Below are positions 49,436 to 57,634 of a stretch of 64,000 bases of DNA, in pieces. The stretch covers positions 45,483-109,482 of IMG/VR virus record IMGVR_UViG_3300023174_005626; one strand, written 5' to 3'. The DNA comes from a virus. The stretch's first letter is position 1. Every line of letters starts with the position of its first letter. The translations under genes were made by a program, and so were the position numbers. Under the pieces are notes generated by a model. It had not been told where the DNA came from. It ran no database searches and saw only the letters and a program-made list of their open reading frames with translations.

Positions 49436-51247
49436 TTATCTTAACTCTTTTAAGTCAAATGTTCTAACTCCATCAACTGTGATTCTACCATAGAATCTGT
49501 TGTTCACCATTTTCTTAGCGTATCTAGTCATGATACCTTTGATTGGTGTGAAGTTAAATGGATTGTACATAGTTGGAGTAAGTTGTAAAGGTACATATGG
49601 TGCGTAAATGTAACCAGTGTCTAATAAAGACGTACCTTTATGTCCAATCAACACTTGGTTTGGTGGGAAGTAAGGGTCTCTATAAACTTGGTATCTACCA
49701 GCTAAAGTACCTACTCTCTCAATACCCATGTTGTATTGGTCTTGCTCTGGAGCCGCATTTGATACGTGGAAATATTCCAAATCATCAAAAATTGCACTGA
49801 TTTCAGAAGAAACCACAATCCAGTTAGCACCACCTCTTAAGGTAGACTTGTGAATTTGTGCAGATAATTGGTTGATTGCAGTAATCAATGTTTGGTTCCA
49901 GTCTTTTTGTGTGTAAGGTTGAGCGTTACCGCCTAATCTCTTCCAACCGTTGTAATCCCATCTTAAGTTCCAAGCCGCACCTTTTCTAAGGTCTCTCAAG
50001 ATTTCTCTATCAATTTCAGCTGCAACTTGCTCAGATAATAAAGCTGTTAATTCAGCTTCAGCATCAATGTTGTGGAATGCTGCAACGTCTTGTGCCATTT
50101 CTGGAGACCATTGAGCTCTTAATTTTCTTTCAGTTACAGAAACTGTTACTGACATAAGGTCAAACGAAACCTCACCGATTCTATCTTCAAATTCTAAGTT
50201 CTTATAGATTCTATAAGTCGCTGAGAATGCGTTATTATTTGCAGTTGAAGAAGAGAATGTTGAACCTGTATAACCGTCCATAGAACCACCACAAGTGATA
50301 CATACTGGAACTTGTAAATCAACTTCTAAATAAATTTGACCGTTTACATCACAAATGTTATCATATTGACCACCATCTGTTAATGAGTTAGGGAAAACTG
50401 CAGTTTGGTTGTTGTTACCATATTGAACAATACCTTTACCATATCTTTGAGTTACAACTCTGAATAAGTAAGGACCACCACCTGCGGTTGTTGTGTTTGT
50501 AGAAACACCATTGATTGTTAAATCAGCTAAGAAAGCTTCAGTATCAATTGGGTTACCGTCTGGACCGATTAATTTTCCTGCTGCAACTTGAGCAAAACCT
50601 GACATAATAACTAATACTTTTCTGTAATCAGTCAAAGCGTATGCTGCTGGTTCAAGGTTTAAAGTTGTATTGTTCCATTGTGCTGTAACAACTGTAGTTA
50701 CCGCAGATGTAATAGAACTAAACTGTCCTTTAGAATAATCATATAAACCTGGAGGGTCTAATGCAGGTTCGTTACCTTCGTAGAATCTATCATAAAGGTC
50801 TCTTCCTGTATTATAATCATATCCAGCGTTTGGTGATGCAGGACCACTTGGTGCTCCGTAAGGAGGATAATGTATTCCTTGGTTGTCATCTTGACCACCA
50901 CCTACTTCGTAAGATTGAATGTTAGGTACAAAGTAGAATAATTTACCGATTGGTAAGTTCATCGCTTGTACTGAAACGATATCGTTTGCTAATAATTTAG
51001 AGAAAACTCTTCTAACGATAGGGAAAACAACTGTTTCAAATGCACCTGTATCAGATGTAGATGATGCTTCATTGATTAAAAATGATGCTTGGTTTTCGTA
51101 AAGTTGAGCTACGTTTTCTCTCATGTGACCTTTAAGACCTTCTAAAAAGCCTAATTTGTCCCATTTGTTGATTGTGTCTTCTTTGATAACTTTAAGGTGC
51201 TTAAGACCGATGTTACCAACAAGACCTGATTCTAATAATGCTCCCAT
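49436..51247 (-). CDS. gp23: Major capsid protein, gp23-like
   Basis: A 603-residue HK97-fold capsid protein. The most conserved gp23 part is clear: TGAFETVVFPIVRRVFSKLL and ANDIVSVQAMNLPIGKLFYF. The N-terminal 60 residues form the assembly delta region, ending LINE, and the bond E60-A61 (INE/ASS) fits the gp21 cleavage rule (I/L-x-E). A Gly/Tyr-rich variable region (about 125-330) with many short strands probably lies on the capsid surface. The C-terminus has IKGIMTRYAKKMVNNRFYGR. It is longer than T4 gp23 (521 residues), mostly through the variable insertion. It lies directly downstream of the scaffold gene and ends at a terminator. Confidence 0.96.
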   Translation of the reverse strand: MGALLESGLVGNIGLKHLKVIKEDTINKWDKLGFLEGLKGHMRENVAQLYENQASFLINEASSTSDTGAFETVVFPIVRRVFSKLLANDIVSVQAMNLPIGKLFYFVPNIQSYEVGGGQDDNQGIHYPPYGAPSGPASPNAGYDYNTGRDLYDRFYEGNEPALDPPGLYDYSKGQFSSITSAVTTVVTAQWNNTTLNLEPAAYALTDYRKVLVIMSGFAQVAAGKLIGPDGNPIDTEAFLADLTINGVSTNTTTAGGGPYLFRVVTQRYGKGIVQYGNNNQTAVFPNSLTDGGQYDNICDVNGQIYLEVDLQVPVCITCGGSMDGYTGSTFSSSTANNNAFSATYRIYKNLEFEDRIGEVSFDLMSVTVSVTERKLRAQWSPEMAQDVAAFHNIDAEAELTALLSEQVAAEIDREILRDLRKGAAWNLRWDYNGWKRLGGNAQPYTQKDWNQTLITAINQLSAQIHKSTLRGGANWIVVSSEISAIFDDLEYFHVSNAAPEQDQYNMGIERVGTLAGRYQVYRDPYFPPNQVLIGHKGTSLLDTGYIYAPYVPLQLTPTMYNPFNFTPIKGIMTRYAKKMVNNRFYGRITVDGVRTFDLKELR

Positions 51248-51269
51248 TTTAGTATTTGTTTTGTTTTAT

Positions 51270-52886
51270 TTATTTTATTTTTGTCATCAAATCCTTCATT
51301 CTTAAAAATTGAGGATTTTCGTACGTTTTTGATTCAATTAAAGTTGTTGCTGAACCTGAAGACATTGTGTTATTGATTGTTTTTTCAACTGATTCATTAA
51401 CTGATTTAGTTTCTGTTTTTCCTAACTCATCTTTTAAAGACTTGTAAAGATTTTTAGATTCTTTAAGAGTTTCAACATCGTCAAATCTTCTTAAGATATT
51501 GATTTTCTCTTTTTTAGTTGTTGAATGCTCTGTAAACAATCTTGTAGCATATGCCAAGTTTGAGTTGAATATAGCAACTTCATTAAGTTTTTCTCTGAAA
51601 ACATTTAAAGCTTTTCTATATTCTTCATTCTTTTCTCTTAACATTCTTACTTCAGCCTCAAGAGATTCTACCTTAACACCACTATTACTGTAAACATAGT
51701 TTCTGTTGTTAGTGATACCTTTTCTTAAACCTCTACCTTCTTTTGAACCGTTACCAAAAGTTCTTGCAGCTTCTTTAGTTTCTGCCTTCTTAACAACTTT
51801 TGATTTTCCTTCCATATTTGCTCCCTTCTTGTATTCAAACTTAGCCTTTCCAGTTCCCATTGTTTTAGGACCTTCTTTTTTATCGTCTTTAAAACCACCT
51901 TTACCAGATGATTTGTAAGAGAATTTAGGACCATGACCAAGACCAACACCTTTAGGTTTTTTAACTGCTAATTTTTTGCCCTCTCCAACATATTGTGGGT
52001 TGTAAGATTCCTCCAAATCGTCTTCATCGTCAGACTCATCCATTTCCATTTCTTCAGACTCATCCATTTCCATTTCTTCAGATTCGTCCATTTCCATTTC
52101 TTCAGATTCATCTAATTCTTCGTCATCAGATTCGTTGAATTCAATTTCATAGACAACTTCGTCCATGTCTTCTTCTTCATCCATTTCATAGTCTTTGTAG
52201 TGTCCGTCAACATCGCCAAGTTTGTGACCATCACGTCTTTTAAACTCGTGTTCTTTGCTGCCCCACTCTTCGTCCATGTCTTCAGTTTCTTCCATTTCTC
52301 CACCACCGAAGATTGCGTTGATAACGTCTTCAGTTGATGCATCTTGACTATCGTCAGAATCATCAAAATTTAAGTCCATGTTTTCTTTAATTTTCATTTT
52401 TTTTGTTTTTGATTTTTCCTTTGATTCGCCAAGCTTTACAAGATATTCTACATCGGCGTCATTGTCTGTTAAGTGAACGTTTTCACCATCTTTTTTAACG
52501 ATGATTCCATCTTCTTCACCCATAGCTTTGAACACCTTAAGAATTTCTTCGTCAGAAGCGTCTGTTAAATCTATTGGAGTTTCTTCGGAATCCATGTCCA
52601 TATCAATGTCCATATCATCCACATTATCTGCGTCTAAATCAACGTCATCTTCAACATCAATGTCTGTATCCATCTCTGTGTCTACATCATCTTCTGTGTC
52701 ATCTACGTCAATTTCAGCATCTAAGTCAACCTCATCTTGTTCAGAAAGAGATTCTTTTACTAATTGATTGATTTCTTCCTTCATAGTAGAAGCAAGTATT
52801 CCTTTTGCATTTTCGGCGATAGCTTCTTCAACATTTTTCATTTGAATAAGTGCCTCCTCAACTGGATTTTTTTTAGTTTCTTGCAT
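51270..52886 (-). CDS. gp22: Prohead core scaffold protein, gp22-like
   Basis: A 538-residue, very acidic protein. Helical start (VEEALIQMKNVEEAIAENAK), then long Asp/Glu-rich stretches at about 50-110 and 170-290 with four near-perfect MDESEEME repeats, a basic Gly/Lys-rich middle (FSYKSSGKGGFKDDKK), and a C-terminal coiled coil (VESLEAEVRMLREKNEEYRK) followed by a conserved scaffold segment, LNEVAIFNSNLAYATRLFTE and EKINILRRFDDVETLKESKN. Together with its place between prohead protease and capsid genes, this marks the core protein on which the T4-type capsid assembles; it is then degraded by gp21. The middle is much longer than in T4 gp22 (269 residues). Confidence 0.85.
   Translation of the reverse strand: MQETKKNPVEEALIQMKNVEEAIAENAKGILASTMKEEINQLVKESLSEQDEVDLDAEIDVDDTEDDVDTEMDTDIDVEDDVDLDADNVDDMDIDMDMDSEETPIDLTDASDEEILKVFKAMGEEDGIIVKKDGENVHLTDNDADVEYLVKLGESKEKSKTKKMKIKENMDLNFDDSDDSQDASTEDVINAIFGGGEMEETEDMDEEWGSKEHEFKRRDGHKLGDVDGHYKDYEMDEEEDMDEVVYEIEFNESDDEELDESEEMEMDESEEMEMDESEEMEMDESDDEDDLEESYNPQYVGEGKKLAVKKPKGVGLGHGPKFSYKSSGKGGFKDDKKEGPKTMGTGKAKFEYKKGANMEGKSKVVKKAETKEAARTFGNGSKEGRGLRKGITNNRNYVYSNSGVKVESLEAEVRMLREKNEEYRKALNVFREKLNEVAIFNSNLAYATRLFTEHSTTKKEKINILRRFDDVETLKESKNLYKSLKDELGKTETKSVNESVEKTINNTMSSGSATTLIESKTYENPQFLRMKDLMTKIK
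52031..52102. repeat. Three 24-bp tandem repeats in scaffold gene
   Basis: Units at 52031-52054, 52055-52078 and 52079-52102; the first two are identical and the third has two changes. Each encodes eight residues of the acidic MDESEEME type. A fourth degenerate unit follows. Confidence 0.95.
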
Positions 52887-52909
52887 GAAAATATTTAATT
52901 ATTTAACTA

Positions 52910-52916
52910 ATAAATA
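52910..52916 (-). promoter_or_regulatory. TATTTAT late-promoter candidate for scaffold and capsid genes
   Basis: Sense-oriented TATTTAT 23 bases before the scaffold ATG. The capsid gene follows the scaffold with a 22-base gap and has no copy of its own, so both are probably read from here. Confidence 0.55.
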
Positions 52917-52943
52917 GTGTCAAAACATAAAAAAGTTGATTTT

Positions 52944-53267
52944 TTATATTTGAACAAACGGTCTATTTTGATATTGTAGGTTTTGTAAGCTTTTTCCTGT
53001 TTGAGAATTCACCCAAGAAATAACATTAGCATAAGTATCATAGATTATATATGATGAAATCATACTTGTAACATCATCCTTTAAACCTACATTATAAGAT
53101 TCACTTGAAGATGTGTTATTACCAATAAAATTTTGGTTTTGAATATTAATAGAACTGATAGAATCACCAGTTCCTTCAAGGTATGCAACGCAACTACTCC
53201 AAGTATTTCCGCTGATTAATTTATTTGAATTTATACCTGATATTTGTAATGAGCAACTGAATAACAT
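52944..53267 (-). CDS. Unknown small protein, possible head decoration
   Basis: A 107-residue Ser/Asn-rich, beta-leaning protein starting MLFSCSLQISGINSNKLISG. No hydrophobic signal core, enzyme motif or recognised family. It lies between the protease and scaffold genes, a place where T4-like phages often keep small head proteins, and has its own TATTTAT. A capsid-surface or core role is inferred only. Confidence 0.5.
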   Translation of the reverse strand: MLFSCSLQISGINSNKLISGNTWSSCVAYLEGTGDSISSINIQNQNFIGNNTSSSESYNVGLKDDVTSMISSYIIYDTYANVISWVNSQTGKSLQNLQYQNRPFVQI

Positions 53268-53282
53268 ATTTTTTAATTTACT

Positions 53283-53289
53283 ATAAATA
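53283..53289 (-). promoter_or_regulatory. TATTTAT late-promoter candidate for small head-region gene
   Basis: Sense-oriented TATTTAT 15 bases before the ATG, directly downstream of the terminator at 53306-53326 in minus sense. Confidence 0.5.
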
Positions 53290-53305
53290 TGTTCTTAAAT
53301 AAAAA

Positions 53306-53326
53306 AAAGTGGTACAAGACCACTTT
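53306..53326 (-). terminator. Intrinsic terminator after DUF4494-like gene
   Basis: In minus sense AAAGTGGT pairs with ACCACTTT around a five-base loop and is followed by a run of T. It overlaps the stop codon of the DUF4494-like gene. Confidence 0.85.
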
Positions 53327-53534
53327 ATTCAATTACTTCGTCAATTTTACTTTCCGAAACTGAGGTTATTCTCCAATCGTGAGTAAAACCTTCATATCTT
53401 TTTGTGACTTTTGCTTCCACATCTGTCACTGAAAAACCCTTAACAAGTTTCTCTTCTCTAATTTTTTTGATTTTACCAGAATTCTCATCAGGTAAATCGT
53501 ACTGAATTTTTGCTACAAAAAATTTTTCGTCCAT
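53325..53534 (-). CDS. DUF4494-like small protein
   Basis: A 69-residue protein: MDEKFFVAKIQYDLPDENSG, then KLVKGFSVTDVEAKVTKRYE and DWRITSVSESKIDEVIE. The pattern of a first strand with K-x-x-Y, a turn, and then V-T-D-V-E-A-K-V resembles DUF4494 proteins, which are nearly universal in Bacteroidota genomes. Function unknown. It follows the prohead protease with a four-base gap and ends at a terminator, so it is probably transcribed with the protease. Its relation to a host family supports the host assignment. Confidence 0.65.
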   Translation of the reverse strand: MDEKFFVAKIQYDLPDENSGKIKKIREEKLVKGFSVTDVEAKVTKRYEGFTHDWRITSVSESKIDEVIE

Positions 53535-53538
53535 AATA

Positions 53539-54261
53539 TTATTTTCCCAAAAAATCGTTCAATTTTTTCATTAAGTCAAGAGACTTATCCATTGAACCTG
53601 TTTGAGATTGTTGTTTGTGTTTTATTTCTTCTTCTAAATTTTCTTCGTATTTGTTTCTATCATCAGGATTAGAGAATAAATAAGCTCCTGGTGTTGATGG
53701 TGATGATACTAAGTCAAAACAAATTAACTCAAAATCATCTTGAACTTCATTTCTTTCCCCTACTTTTTTTAAAGAACCAACTCCTCTTGAAGAAACTCCC
53801 ATAGTTACTCCTTGTCTCATTAAGTTCGCTGCTTGGTCTCCTTTAGTTGACACAATACCTCTTTCATGAAATCCTGGTGATGTTAACAATTTAAGTTTAC
53901 CCATCAAAATATTTTTATCCCACCATATATCAGTAATGATGTGTGATACTCTATCTAAATCAATTAAAGATGATTCAGGGTGATTCAATTCTGAAGTAGA
54001 TAAACCTTTAGCTATTGCTTTTTTATAATTTTCGGCTTCTCTTTTTAAAATCCTTTCAGGATAAAATCTACCGTTTCTATTTGGAGTATCGTATTTTTGA
54101 AGAACCGCATAAAATTCAAATGGATTTCTGTAATCCATATTAGCCGCTTCTTTTAAAATGTCCGCATTAAGTCTGTCTTTTGGAGATACATGACCTGCAT
54201 CCATTTCAATTAATATACCATGACCAATTTCGCTAGCCTCTAAAATTCTTAAATTTTTCAT
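53539..54261 (-). CDS. gp21: Prohead protease, gp21-like
   Basis: A 240-residue serine protease of the T4 type. The catalytic His is H94 in TSELNHPESS and the Ser is S157 or S158 in MGVSSRGVGSL; NGRFYPERILKREAENYKKA and ITDIWWDKNILMGKLKLLTS are further conserved parts. It degrades the core scaffold and trims capsid precursors after I/L-x-E sites, such as that at residue 60 of the major capsid protein. The C-terminal 40 residues are charged and probably removed on activation. It lies between the portal/core genes and the scaffold gene as in T4. Confidence 0.92.
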   Translation of the reverse strand: MKNLRILEASEIGHGILIEMDAGHVSPKDRLNADILKEAANMDYRNPFEFYAVLQKYDTPNRNGRFYPERILKREAENYKKAIAKGLSTSELNHPESSLIDLDRVSHIITDIWWDKNILMGKLKLLTSPGFHERGIVSTKGDQAANLMRQGVTMGVSSRGVGSLKKVGERNEVQDDFELICFDLVSSPSTPGAYLFSNPDDRNKYEENLEEEIKHKQQSQTGSMDKSLDLMKKLNDFLGK

Positions 54262-54274
54262 CTAATCTTTTATG

Positions 54275-54281
54275 ATAAATA
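54275..54281 (-). promoter_or_regulatory. TATTTAT late-promoter candidate for prohead protease
   Basis: Sense-oriented TATTTAT 13 bases before the ATG. Confidence 0.5.
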
Positions 54282-54297
54282 TACGGTATTGATAAGT

Positions 54298-54738
54298 TTA
54301 TTCTTTATTGTCTTTTTTAGAATTTGAAAACTCAAAATGTTTGTTCTCCACAATGTTGTTTTTAAAAATGTTTCTTACGATTTGTTTTACAGAATCTTTA
54401 ATTTCATTTGATTTAAAATCTAATTCAGATATTGTAAAAAGATTTACTTCTAAGTTAAAAAAGGATTTTTTTCCGTGGGATATTCCACTTGTCCTTAAAT
54501 CTAAATCAACAATACTTTTTTCTTGAAAAATTTTTTGATTGATTGAATTAAATACGGAATGTTTAATTTCTCTGTTTAAGTTCCCAACAATACGAATCCA
54601 GTTTTCGGTATCATACTTTGGTGTAATCCATGATTGGATGTTAATATATACAGATTTTAGGTTTTTGGAATCAACTGTTCCATAGATTGATTTAATAGGA
54701 TTGTATAAATTCAACTTTACACTTTTGCCTTTTTTCAT
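54298..54738 (-). CDS. Unknown protein in head module
   Basis: A 146-residue basic protein starting MKKGKSVKLNLYNPIKSIYG with beta strands (SVYINIQSWITPKYDTENWI and SFFNLEVNLFTISELDFKSN) and a charged C-terminus. No family recognised. It lies on the minus strand between protease and the bS21 gene, which is on the other strand. A virion assembly role is inferred from position only. Confidence 0.5.
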   Translation of the reverse strand: MKKGKSVKLNLYNPIKSIYGTVDSKNLKSVYINIQSWITPKYDTENWIRIVGNLNREIKHSVFNSINQKIFQEKSIVDLDLRTSGISHGKKSFFNLEVNLFTISELDFKSNEIKDSVKQIVRNIFKNNIVENKHFEFSNSKKDNKE

Positions 54739-54835
54739 TAATTTTCATTGTTATTATGTTTATTTTCATTAAAAAAATAACACATATAACTGTCAATGTC
54801 AAAAATTTTTTAAGTTTTGAAGATATTTGTAAGAT

Positions 54836-55021
54836 ATGCTAATAATAGAAATTAAAAACGGAGAGAATATTGAAAAAGCTCTCAAAACACTTAAGTCAAA
54901 AGTAATTAAGACTAAACAGAATCAAAAACTTTTAGGCAGAAAAGAATTCACTAAGCCTTCTGTTGTAAACAGAAAGAAGATTTTAAAGGCAATTTATATT
55001 CAGAAAAAAAGAATATCTTAA
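54836..55021 (+). CDS. rpsU: Ribosomal protein bS21
   Basis: A 61-residue protein with the full bS21 pattern: LIIEIKNGENIEKALKTLKS, KVIKTKQNQKLLGRKEFTKP and SVVNRKKILKAIYIQKKRIS. The strand E-I-K-N-GENIEKAL, the R-x-x-FTKPS turn and the Lys-rich helix are those of cellular S21. In Bacteroidota, bS21 with bS6 and bS18 hides the anti-Shine-Dalgarno end of 16S rRNA. A phage copy may replace the host protein and shift translation toward phage mRNA. It lies antisense between minus-strand head genes, with TATTTGTAA upstream, no clear Shine-Dalgarno and a four-base overlap with the convergent core-like gene. Confidence 0.93.
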   Translation: MLIIEIKNGENIEKALKTLKSKVIKTKQNQKLLGRKEFTKPSVVNRKKILKAIYIQKKRIS

Positions 55022-55716
55022 ATTGACCCTTCTAAATTTTTAAGTTTTAAGAAATTAACTTGGTCAAACTTTTCAGTCTTAAGTCTGTCAATTGTTTCAG
55101 AAATTTTTGTTTTTAACTCAAATTCTTCTTCTTTATCTAAAATAGATTGTAATTTAGTAATAGTACTTTCTTTTAAATTTTCAAACTTTGTCTCAAGAGA
55201 TTTAGAATCTTCAGAAATTAATTGAAAAAATTCTTTTTTAGTATTTTCATCTAAAGTCTCAATATAAGTTCTTAAAGTTTGATTTGCAATATTAACCATA
55301 GATTTGATTGGTATATTGATTGATTCCTTAATTGTTTTTGAATTAGATGTTAATATAGAAATTATATTTTTCTTTGATTGAATTCTCTCATGAAGATTTA
55401 ATTTGTTAGTATAAACTAACGTATCAATATCAGAATATTTGTTTTCGGCTGATTCTTCTAAAGTTTTTGGAAGTTTAATTGATGGTAAAATTTTACCTAA
55501 AAGACTTACACCTTCCTCTAAAAAATCTTTTGCATCAGATTCTGATAATCCCTGAGGTGTACTTAATTGGTCATACACGGAATAAGCCTTTGAAATAGAC
55601 TTATCATTCAAAACATTGTGTTTGAATTCTCTCAAAGATTTCTTGAATTCTTTTTCGTTCTGATACGACTCAAGAAGATTTTTTTCAATTATGGATTTTA
55701 TTTTACCGAAGGTCAT
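55018..55716 (-). CDS. Unknown helical protein downstream of portal (core-like)
   Basis: A 232-residue helical protein starting MTFGKIKSIIEKNLLESYQN, with coiled-coil stretches (SKSLETKFENLKESTITKLQ and EEEFELKTKISETIDRLKTE). The position between portal and prohead protease is that of small core proteins (gp67/gp68) in T4, although no sequence match can be claimed. The N-terminal helix could be a core-targeting segment. It overlaps the bS21 gene end by four bases in convergent orientation. Confidence 0.5.
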   Translation of the reverse strand: MTFGKIKSIIEKNLLESYQNEKEFKKSLREFKHNVLNDKSISKAYSVYDQLSTPQGLSESDAKDFLEEGVSLLGKILPSIKLPKTLEESAENKYSDIDTLVYTNKLNLHERIQSKKNIISILTSNSKTIKESINIPIKSMVNIANQTLRTYIETLDENTKKEFFQLISEDSKSLETKFENLKESTITKLQSILDKEEEFELKTKISETIDRLKTEKFDQVNFLKLKNLEGSI

Positions 55717-55730
55717 CTTAATATTTTTTA

Positions 55731-55737
55731 ATAAATA
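55731..55737 (-). promoter_or_regulatory. TATTTAT late-promoter candidate for core-like gene
   Basis: Sense-oriented TATTTAT 14 bases before the ATG, touching the end of the portal gene. Confidence 0.5.
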
Positions 55738-57597
55738 TTAGGAATTTAGTAACTTATCCAATTCTTTTGAAATTTCTCCTAAAGATTCTTGTCCATGACC
55801 TAAATCTATGAATGTTGAACCGTCAATTAAGTTACTTTCAATCAACATGTTTAAGCTATTTAATTTTGACTCAGGTATTGGTGGTTCTCCTTCAGTTGGT
55901 GGTGGAGGAGCTTCTCCTCCTAATTCTTCACCTCCTGGAGGTGGTGGCGGTGGTGGTGCCCCTGAGTCTCCACCTGGAGGAGGTCCTAATTCTTCTGTTC
56001 CACCTGGAGTTGTTGATGCTCCCGCTGATGGCGTAGAACCCGAAGGACTTCCGTAAAGTTTGTCAATATTATCAAAAATACCTGTTTTAGTAATAACAGT
56101 TGGAGTTGCTTTAAGTTCTTCTCCAACGGCTCTTTCAATTCTTTGTTGTTGTAAGTCAAGTCTAATTTCTTCGTCTGACCAACCAAAAATGTGTTTCTTA
56201 GCCCAAGTAGATGATGTTGCCTGAATACCATTTCCAGGGTCAGCAACCAAGTCTTTATATAATAATATTTTTTCTTTCCAAATATCTACTTTAAGTAAAT
56301 CTGCTTGTGTAGATGGGTTAGTTAATCCTAATGTGAAGTTTTGTAATTCGTCTTCAAATCCTAATAAGAATAAATGTACAATTGCAATCTTATTAAGTTC
56401 TTGAATCATGCTTTTTTGAATTCTATTAATCGTACGGGCAAATCTGATATCTTGTAACGCCAAATTTTTTCCGTCACCAACAACTTCTTCAAATCCTAAA
56501 AATGCTTTAGGTACACGAAGAGCTGTTAATAATTTCTTTTGAATATATTCAATATCTGCAATTTCTGATAGGTTTGTTGCCCCTGGTAATGTATCAATTG
56601 GGCTTGGTGCCGCTGGGTCTCTAACAGGAACAAAATAATCTTGGTCAACTGCCATTTGATTAAATCTCATATCTACGTTACCTGTCTTACTATCAACAAT
56701 TTGTTCTCTTTTAAATTTGTTTGCAACACGTTGTACATATGCCTCAACATCATCATCATTCATATTTCCAACAAATACCTTAAAGATTCTTCTTTCAGGT
56801 GCTCTTGAAGTTCTATAGATTAACATCGCATCTTCACACAATAAAAGTTGTTTCCAAGTTCTTCTTGCTTTTTCTAACATAGAAGTACCATAAGGAAGTT
56901 TTCTATCATCACCTAATAATCTAAAATGAGCAATTTCCCATGATTGAAATTCCATGTTTTTGTTCTTCCAAGTAAAATGTAATGCTTTTTTATCTTTGTC
57001 TAATTCTTTTGTAATATCTACCGAAATCTTTTGACTAACTCCAACTTCATGTCTTTCAATTTCAATTGTTGGTAATTGTTGAACACCAACAACTCCTTTC
57101 TCAGGGTCTAATTTCAAATACACAAAGTTATCACCATACTTACAAGTGTTTCTTGTCCACATAGGTAAGTTAGTGTTAATGTCTAATGCATTGTTAAATA
57201 AATCGGCTAATACACCCTTAATTCTTTTTGATTCAGAATAAATTTGTAATATAAATCCATCTTCATTTGTTGTTGTAGATTCTTCAGCATAAATGTCCAA
57301 AGCGGCAGAAATCTCAGGAGTATATTCCATTGATTCATAATCATACTGAGAAGATAATCTTGTTGGCTCATAATAAATTGCTTGAGAATATAAGTTATTC
57401 TCAACTTTAGCCCATTGATTTGCTAAATAAAAAGTTTGTTGTGCTTGAAGTTTTTCGGTTTCGTATTCTTGTTTGTCTGTTGTACGCAACAATTCCTTTT
57501 TATCAAACTTAAATGTTGGATAATCTTGTCCTAAAAGTGAATTAGGTCCAAATGTTTGCGACAATCGTTGCCAAACTGTCATGTTCTGTTCTGCCAT
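55738..57597 (-). CDS. gp20: Portal protein, gp20-like
   Basis: A 619-residue portal. Typical gp20 parts are YDYESMEYTPEISAALDIYA near residue 85-105, ELDKDKKALHFTWKNKNMEF, LLGDDRKLPYGTSMLEKARR, LLLCEDAMLIYRTSRAPERR and LPGATNLSEIADIEYIQKKL, the last leading to the wing helices. It forms the twelve-subunit ring that starts head assembly and through which DNA is packed. The C-terminus has an unusual low-complexity tail (about residues 525-580) of Pro, Gly and Glu with SGAPPPPPPPGGEE, absent from T4 gp20. It follows the terminase gene after 37 bases. Confidence 0.95.
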   Translation of the reverse strand: MAEQNMTVWQRLSQTFGPNSLLGQDYPTFKFDKKELLRTTDKQEYETEKLQAQQTFYLANQWAKVENNLYSQAIYYEPTRLSSQYDYESMEYTPEISAALDIYAEESTTTNEDGFILQIYSESKRIKGVLADLFNNALDINTNLPMWTRNTCKYGDNFVYLKLDPEKGVVGVQQLPTIEIERHEVGVSQKISVDITKELDKDKKALHFTWKNKNMEFQSWEIAHFRLLGDDRKLPYGTSMLEKARRTWKQLLLCEDAMLIYRTSRAPERRIFKVFVGNMNDDDVEAYVQRVANKFKREQIVDSKTGNVDMRFNQMAVDQDYFVPVRDPAAPSPIDTLPGATNLSEIADIEYIQKKLLTALRVPKAFLGFEEVVGDGKNLALQDIRFARTINRIQKSMIQELNKIAIVHLFLLGFEDELQNFTLGLTNPSTQADLLKVDIWKEKILLYKDLVADPGNGIQATSSTWAKKHIFGWSDEEIRLDLQQQRIERAVGEELKATPTVITKTGIFDNIDKLYGSPSGSTPSAGASTTPGGTEELGPPPGGDSGAPPPPPPPGGEELGGEAPPPPTEGEPPIPESKLNSLNMLIESNLIDGSTFIDLGHGQESLGEISKELDKLLNS

Positions 57598-57626
57598 ATT
57601 ACAATTTTACTTATTACCTTGATAAT

Positions 57627-57633
57627 ATAAATA
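57627..57633 (-). promoter_or_regulatory. TATTTAT late-promoter candidate for portal gene
   Basis: Sense-oriented TATTTAT 29 bases before the portal ATG, just after the terminase stop codon. Confidence 0.5.
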
Positions 57634-57634
57634 G

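Noticed and set aside
52501-52767. Plus-strand Ser/Thr-rich frame
   Set aside because: Antisense of Asp/Glu codons of the scaffold gene, a common artefact of acidic runs.
55808-56056. Plus-strand Gly/Pro-rich frame
   Set aside because: Produced by the opposite strand of the portal's Pro/Gly tail; no promoter and no plausible start context.
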